A stretch of 43,790 nucleotides of DNA, taken from the NCBI RefSeq assembly GCF_029263575.1, contig NZ_JAJUFV010000006.1, positions 1-43,790 of the forward strand, given 5' to 3'. The notes beneath the pieces were generated by a model that saw only the letters and a list, made by a program, of their open reading frames with translations, did no database searches and was not told the DNA's origin. Below are positions 39,947 to 43,790 of this stretch, piece after piece; position 1 is the first letter of the stretch, and each line of letters opens with the position of its first letter. The stretch is from Microbacterium sp. (GTDB lineage: Bacteria > Actinomycetota > Actinomycetes > Actinomycetales > Microbacteriaceae). A program made the position numbers and the translations under genes.

Positions 39947-40801
39947 CTACGACTTCAGGCCGCCCGCGGTCAGTCCGGAGACCACGTGCTTCTGAGCCAG
40001 CAGGAAAACGATGAGCACGGGCAGCACGGAGAGGGTCGTCGCAGCCATCTGCACGTTCCACCGGGGGCCGGCCAGTGCGTCTTCGAAGAGCGTCAGCGCG
40101 ACCGGGACCGTGAGCATCGTCTGCGAGCGCAGATAGACGAGTGGCTCGAGGAACTGGTTCCAGCTGAACCACGCGGTGAAGACGATCGCCGATGCGATGG
40201 ATGGGCGGACGAGCGGGAGGAAGATCTGCACCATGGTGCGGGTGCGGCTGGCGCCATCGAGCGTTGCCGCTTCTTCGAACTCTGCGGGGAGGGTGAGGAA
40301 GGCCTGGCGCATGATGAACATCGCAACCGGTCCCGTTGACAGCACCGAGGTGAAGATCACCAGCGGGTAGAAGGTATCGACCCACCCGAGGTCAGCGGCC
40401 GTCTGGAACAGCGGGATGATCACCGCCTCGGGCGGGATGAAGACGCCGCTGAGCAGGATGATGAAGATGACCGCGGCGCCGACCGGTCGGACACGGGCGA
40501 GGGCGTAGCCCGCGGGCACCGCCAGTAGCAGCGTGAGGGCGCAGATCAGGACCATCAGCAGGACGGAGTTCAGGATCTGCCGTCCGAAGGGCTGCAAGGT
40601 GAAGACCTGCACGTAGTTCTCCCAGCGGAACACCTCTGGGAAGATCAGCGGGGGATACTTGAGGATCTCTGTGATGGACTTGAACGATCCGCTCACCATC
40701 CACAGCACGGGCCCGATGAACAGCAGCGCGATGACGCTCAGGAGTACGTAGGTCGGGATGCGCCGCACCGCTGGCGATCGCAATGCGCTATTCCGCTTCA
40801 T
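39947..40801 (-). CDS. Carbohydrate ABC transporter permease (MalG-type)
   Basis: A 284-residue, six-helix inner-membrane permease of the CUT1 sugar group. The ATPase-contacting EAA loop is EFEEAATLDGASRTRTMVQIFLPLVRPSI. The N-terminal WMVSGSFKSITEI and C-terminal QKHVVSGLTAGGLKS are typical of MalG-like subunits. It overlaps the MalF-type gene by 14 nt and forms with it the translocation channel. No ATPase gene is in the operon; as commonly seen in actinobacteria, a shared MsiK-type ATPase encoded elsewhere would be needed. Confidence 0.93.
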   Translation of the reverse strand: MKRNSALRSPAVRRIPTYVLLSVIALLFIGPVLWMVSGSFKSITEILKYPPLIFPEVFRWENYVQVFTLQPFGRQILNSVLLMVLICALTLLLAVPAGYALARVRPVGAAVIFIILLSGVFIPPEAVIIPLFQTAADLGWVDTFYPLVIFTSVLSTGPVAMFIMRQAFLTLPAEFEEAATLDGASRTRTMVQIFLPLVRPSIASAIVFTAWFSWNQFLEPLVYLRSQTMLTVPVALTLFEDALAGPRWNVQMAATTLSVLPVLIVFLLAQKHVVSGLTAGGLKS

Positions 40802-41744
40802 GGAAGACCATCCTCTTTCGGAACTGCCAGATGACGCCGATGAGCGCGATCACCAGGACGAACAGGAACACCGAGAGCGCGGAAGCGTAGCCGATGTCGT
40901 TCAGCCGGAAGGCCTGCCGGTAGATCTCGAAGGCGAGGACCGATGTCTGCACGCCGGGGCCGCCGTTGGTGAGCAGCAGGACGAGCTCGAAGACCTTGAA
41001 CGAGCCACTGACCATCAGCATGAACACCATGATGATCGCCGAGGAGATCTGCGGGAGGATGACGTGGCGAAAGCGCGTCCAGCGTCCCGCGCCGTCCACG
41101 TGCGCTGCGTCCAGCAGTTCCTGAGGCACGGCCTGCAGCGCCGCGAGGAAGATCATCATGTTGATGCCGACGTTCTTCGTGAGCTGAATGACGGCGAACA
41201 CGGCGAGCGTGAGCCATTCGCCGCGCAACCATGGCAAGGGGCCCGACCCGACGAGTCCGACGATGCCATCCAGCAAGCCGCCGGGCTGGAGGATGAATCC
41301 CCAGACGAGAGTCCACGCGACGGTGGTCACCAGTGCGGGGACGAAGATCGCCGCACGGAAGATGTTGATGCCGGGGATCTTCTGGTTCAGTAAGAGAGCG
41401 AGGGCGAGGGCGAGTATGGTGCCCCCGATGCTCAGCACCACGACGAAGAAGAAGGTGTTCGACAGCACGACCGCCATATCCGGGTCGCTGAAGATGCGTG
41501 CGTAGTTGTCGAGGCCGACGAAGTCACGGGTGCCGGCGAGCACGTTGACGCGCGTCAGACTGAGCTGGACGACGCCCCCGAGTGCGACGAGCCCGACCAC
41601 CAGCATGCCGAGCGTCTGCGGCGCCAGCAGCGTGTAGCCGAAGACGTTGCGGCCAGCCTCACGCGGGCCGTGTCTCTTCCTGCCGCGCCTCGGCGCCCGG
41701 ATCTCTCCGGGCGCCGAGGCGGCAGCGCGATGCTGCATTGTCAT
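40788..41744 (-). CDS. Carbohydrate ABC transporter permease (MalF-type)
   Basis: A 318-residue six-helix permease. N-terminal cytoplasmic Arg-rich segment, TM1 GYTLLAPQTLGMLVVGLVALGG, EAA loop VPQELLDAAHVDGAGRWTRFRHVILPQIS, and the LLTNGGPGVQT loop typical of MalF-like CUT1 permeases. ATG 41744 lies 21 nt beyond the binding-protein stop without a strong ribosome-binding site; ATG 41738 is an alternative. Partner of the MalG-type subunit. Confidence 0.92.
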   Translation of the reverse strand: MTMQHRAAASAPGEIRAPRRGRKRHGPREAGRNVFGYTLLAPQTLGMLVVGLVALGGVVQLSLTRVNVLAGTRDFVGLDNYARIFSDPDMAVVLSNTFFFVVVLSIGGTILALALALLLNQKIPGINIFRAAIFVPALVTTVAWTLVWGFILQPGGLLDGIVGLVGSGPLPWLRGEWLTLAVFAVIQLTKNVGINMMIFLAALQAVPQELLDAAHVDGAGRWTRFRHVILPQISSAIIMVFMLMVSGSFKVFELVLLLTNGGPGVQTSVLAFEIYRQAFRLNDIGYASALSVFLFVLVIALIGVIWQFRKRMVFHEAE

Positions 41745-41765
41745 GATGTTGCGCAGGTCTCCAGA

Positions 41766-43061
41766 TCAGGGAAGGAGTTCGCCGACGTTGCCGCAGACGC
41801 TCGTGAGTGCCTGCTTCACGTCGACGCCGGGCTGATAGAAGTACTCATCGAGCGACGAGTTCAGTGCATCAGCGACGACGGCATTGCTCTCTGTCACAGG
41901 GAACACCTTGCCATTCTCCTTGACTCCTTCGATGATCGGCACCACTGCCTCGGGGGTGAGAACCTCGGAGTTCTGGGTGAGTACCTCGGGGGTGAGCACG
42001 CTTTCGCGGATCGGCGGGAAGAATCCCGAGTACTTCGCCATCGCGTCCTTCGAGCCGAGGAATGCGACGAGCTCGGCGGCTTCGGCTGTGTGGTTGCCTG
42101 CGGCGAAGGCGACGATGGAGGCCTGTCCTGTCGCCACGACGTCACCGGCAGGGCCCGCGGGTGTCGGCGCGATGCCCCAGTCGAAGTCGACTTCACCGAG
42201 GTTCGCGGCGGAGCCGAGGAAGGCTGACGTCGCCGCGGCGCCGCCGCCCCAGAAGTCGACCTGCTGGCCGGGCACCGGCATCGAACCGTCATCGAAGGTC
42301 ATGCCGTGGAAGACGGAGAGGGCCTCGACGGCCTCGGGAGAATCGAGCGTGCACTTCGAGGCGTCGTCGCTCCAGGGGGATGCTCCGTAGGCGTTGAGGT
42401 AGGGGAGCAGGCGCGTCCAGTTCTTGAAATCGAAGTCGTTGAGCACGTAACCGGGCACGCCAGCTGAATCGGCCAGCTGCTTCGACGTCTCGCGGAAGGT
42501 CTCCCACGTCCAGTCGCCGTCGGCGATGAGCTGGCCCGGATCCTTGACACCTGCCTGAGCGTAGAGGTCCTTGTTGTAGTACATGATCAGCGGCCCCGTC
42601 GAGAACGGTATGCCGTACACCGCGTCGTCGGCCTCCCACCGCTCGAGCAACGAGGGAATGAAGTCGTCGAAGTCGAAGTCCTCCGTCGCGTCGATGGTCT
42701 CGCGCAGATCGACGAGCGCACCCGCCTTGATGTACTCGGCGCTGCTCTCGACCGGCAGCCAGCTGACATCGGGGGCATCGCCGGCGGAGATCTGCGTCGT
42801 CACCAGCGTGTCGAGTTGGGCGAGGTCGAAGCTCTCGATCTTGACGCTCGCGACGCGGGGATTCTGCTCTGCGAACTCCGCGCCGAGATCTTCGAAGACA
42901 CCGACGTGATCGGGGTTCGCCGACCAGATCGTCATCCGAAGATCGACATCGTCTTCGCCGCTCGTGCCGGTGTCAGGGTTTGCGCCGTTGCTGCAGGCGA
43001 CCACCAGGCTTGCGGCCGCGAGAGCGGCGACAGCGAGTGGTACTCGGGTGCTGGAACGCAT
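41766..43061 (-). CDS. Extracellular sugar-binding lipoprotein (ABC transporter)
   Basis: A 431-residue family-1 solute-binding protein. Signal peptide MRSSTRVPLAVAALAAASLVVACS with lipobox VVAC (C23). Mature domain includes LRMTIWSANPDHVGVFEDLGAEFAEQNP, DVSWLPVESSAEYIKAGALVDL, GIPFSTGPLIMYYNKDLYAQAG and the hinge region TPTPAGPAG-like IAPTPAGPAGDV. ATG 43061 is behind AAGGAGG. First gene of the ABC-esterase operon. Its promoter (TTGACC-N17-TATACT on the minus strand) is overlapped by a LacI-type dyad, so expression is probably induced by the transported sugar. Confidence 0.93.
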   Translation of the reverse strand: MRSSTRVPLAVAALAAASLVVACSNGANPDTGTSGEDDVDLRMTIWSANPDHVGVFEDLGAEFAEQNPRVASVKIESFDLAQLDTLVTTQISAGDAPDVSWLPVESSAEYIKAGALVDLRETIDATEDFDFDDFIPSLLERWEADDAVYGIPFSTGPLIMYYNKDLYAQAGVKDPGQLIADGDWTWETFRETSKQLADSAGVPGYVLNDFDFKNWTRLLPYLNAYGASPWSDDASKCTLDSPEAVEALSVFHGMTFDDGSMPVPGQQVDFWGGGAAATSAFLGSAANLGEVDFDWGIAPTPAGPAGDVVATGQASIVAFAAGNHTAEAAELVAFLGSKDAMAKYSGFFPPIRESVLTPEVLTQNSEVLTPEAVVPIIEGVKENGKVFPVTESNAVVADALNSSLDEYFYQPGVDVKQALTSVCGNVGELLP

Positions 43062-43114
43062 TTCTATCCTCCTTGATACATGCGGGCCGCAAGAACGCAG
43101 GTGCCCATGGTGGC

Positions 43115-43132
43115 GAGTATAACGAAGTACCT
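43115..43132. promoter_or_regulatory. LacI-type operator at the ABC operon promoter
   Basis: GAGTATAACGAAGTACCT covers the minus-strand -10 TATACT (43116-43121); the -35 TTGACC (43139-43144) is 17 bp upstream. It matches the phosphatase site at 15 of 18 positions. Confidence 0.65.
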
Positions 43133-43170
43133 AAAGGCGGTCAATAAAGCACATAAGCTAGTGAACACAG

Positions 43171-43188
43171 AAGTAAATCCATATACTT
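43171..43188. promoter_or_regulatory. LacI-type operator at the FAD oxidoreductase promoter
   Basis: AAGTAAATCCATATACTT is symmetric except for its centre (AAGTA-A-AT-CC-AT-A-TACTT) and overlaps a plus-strand -10 TATACT (43182-43187). It lies 43 bp before the ATG. Confidence 0.65.
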
Positions 43189-43230
43189 GCGGGCAGGAAC
43201 ATCGCGAAAGGCAATGGAGGCCGAAAGAGC

Positions 43231-43790
43231 ATGTCGAGCGAGAAGAGCGCGCTGTACGTGGCGGAGCCGTCGAAAAGCACCCCGGTCGTCGGTGACTTCG
43301 ACGTCATCGTCACCGGAGGGGGCCCTGCCGGCGTGATCGCGGCGATCGCCGCTGCTCGTGGTGGGGCTCGCACTCTGTTGATCGAGCGCTACGGCTTCGT
43401 CGGCGGAATGTCGACGAGCGCGCTGGTGACTCCGATCAGCGAGTTCCGCGTGGGCGGTCAGCAGCACATCGGCGGTATTCCGCTCGAGCTGATGCGTCGT
43501 GCCGCCGAGCTCGGCGGTGCCGAGCTCGAGCGCGACAGTGGCAACTGGCCGGTCAATGATGAGATTCTCAAACTCGCGGCGCAGCGCATGCTGCTCGAGA
43601 GCGGGGTGACCCTGCTCTTTCACAGTTGGTTCGCCGACGTCGTCGCCGATGACGGGACCGTGAGTCACGTGATCGTGCAGAACAAGGCCGGGCGCACGGC
43701 CTATGCGTGCAAGGTCGTGATCGACTGCACCGGCGACGCCGATGTCGTCCGCGCTGCAGGCCTTCCGACGACGAAAGGCGAAGTGCTGCA
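43231..43790 (+). CDS. FAD-dependent oxidoreductase, N-terminal part
   Basis: The start of a large FAD_oxidored-type flavoprotein that runs off the window; 186 codons are visible, absent from the ORF track for lack of a stop. Dinucleotide-binding fold at residues 23-48: DVIVTGGGPAGVIAAIAAARGGARTLLIE, followed by RYGFVGGMSTSALVTPI, a loop characteristic of this family, and VVIDCTGDADVVRAAG. ATG 43231 follows GGAGG and AAAGAG. Divergent from the ABC operon and carrying the same operator type, it probably oxidises the imported sugar or a derivative; such flavoproteins often sit in carbohydrate-use loci. Confidence 0.88.
   Translation, partial: MSSEKSALYVAEPSKSTPVVGDFDVIVTGGGPAGVIAAIAAARGGARTLLIERYGFVGGMSTSALVTPISEFRVGGQQHIGGIPLELMRRAAELGGAELERDSGNWPVNDEILKLAAQRMLLESGVTLLFHSWFADVVADDGTVSHVIVQNKAGRTAYACKVVIDCTGDADVVRAAGLPTTKGEVL

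Noticed and set aside
1-43790. CRISPR arrays, insertion sequences, prophage genes and rRNA
   Set aside because: No regularly spaced direct repeats, transposase or integrase motifs, phage structural genes or rRNA segments were seen.

Overview
The window is a high-GC actinobacterial chromosome segment, most likely Microbacteriaceae (Microbacterium-like). The signs are strong G/C at third codon positions, a ClpC C-terminus followed by an ArgA-like GNAT, a four-gene cydABDC operon, large-type isocitrate lyase, an LPxTG-anchored surface enzyme, and many genes that appear leaderless: a TANNNT box lies 6-7 nt before the ATG/GTG of at least eight genes. I ran no database searches, so family names rest on motifs, length and gene context.

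Layout. (1) 1-12.1 kb is housekeeping backbone: clpC end, GNAT, two envelope/hypothetical proteins, an SseB-like protein behind a structured leader, radA, cytochrome bd oxidase and its exporter (cydA-cydB-cydD-cydC), an SRPBCC protein, a 2OG-oxygenase-like protein and tRNA-Ser(CGA). (2) 12.2-23.6 kb is a compositionally different catabolic island beginning just after the tRNA. It holds a broken small gene, a thiolase, an acyl-CoA synthetase, a three-part TRAP carboxylate transporter, a regulator with two TetR DNA-binding domains, an SCP-x-type thiolase, two MaoC/hotdog proteins and an SDR. Together they could import a carboxylic acid, activate it to a CoA thioester and run most of a beta-oxidation-like spiral; no acyl-CoA dehydrogenase is present. 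A shared operator-like core (GCATTAAGTAAAT and variants) occurs in all three AT-rich promoter regions. (3) 23.6-33.2 kb returns to backbone-like genes: a small membrane protein, aceA, a TetR/hydrolase pair divergent across a striking double palindrome, envelope proteins, and a DHA2-type MFS pump with two MarR genes. (4) 33.3-43.8 kb is a surface/carbohydrate module: a 1475-residue LamG-LamG-metallophosphatase with an LPRTG anchor, a LacI regulator, an esterase, a sugar ABC transporter (two permeases and a lipoprotein) and the start of an FAD-dependent oxidoreductase.

The most interesting signals lie outside the ORFs. Four related 18-bp dyads sit at the promoters of the phosphatase, lacI, the ABC operon and the FAD oxidoreductase, which suggests one LacI regulon. 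The catabolic island has its own operator family, probably read by the tandem TetR. Two ~105-112-nt nested palindromes, both starting CGTCG and ending CGACG, lie beside clpC and between cydB and cydD. A promoter plus mutually exclusive stems precede the SseB-like gene. The hexamer GGATGC/GCATCC is about four-fold over-represented in the first 12 kb and near chance level in the island, supporting horizontal acquisition of the island.
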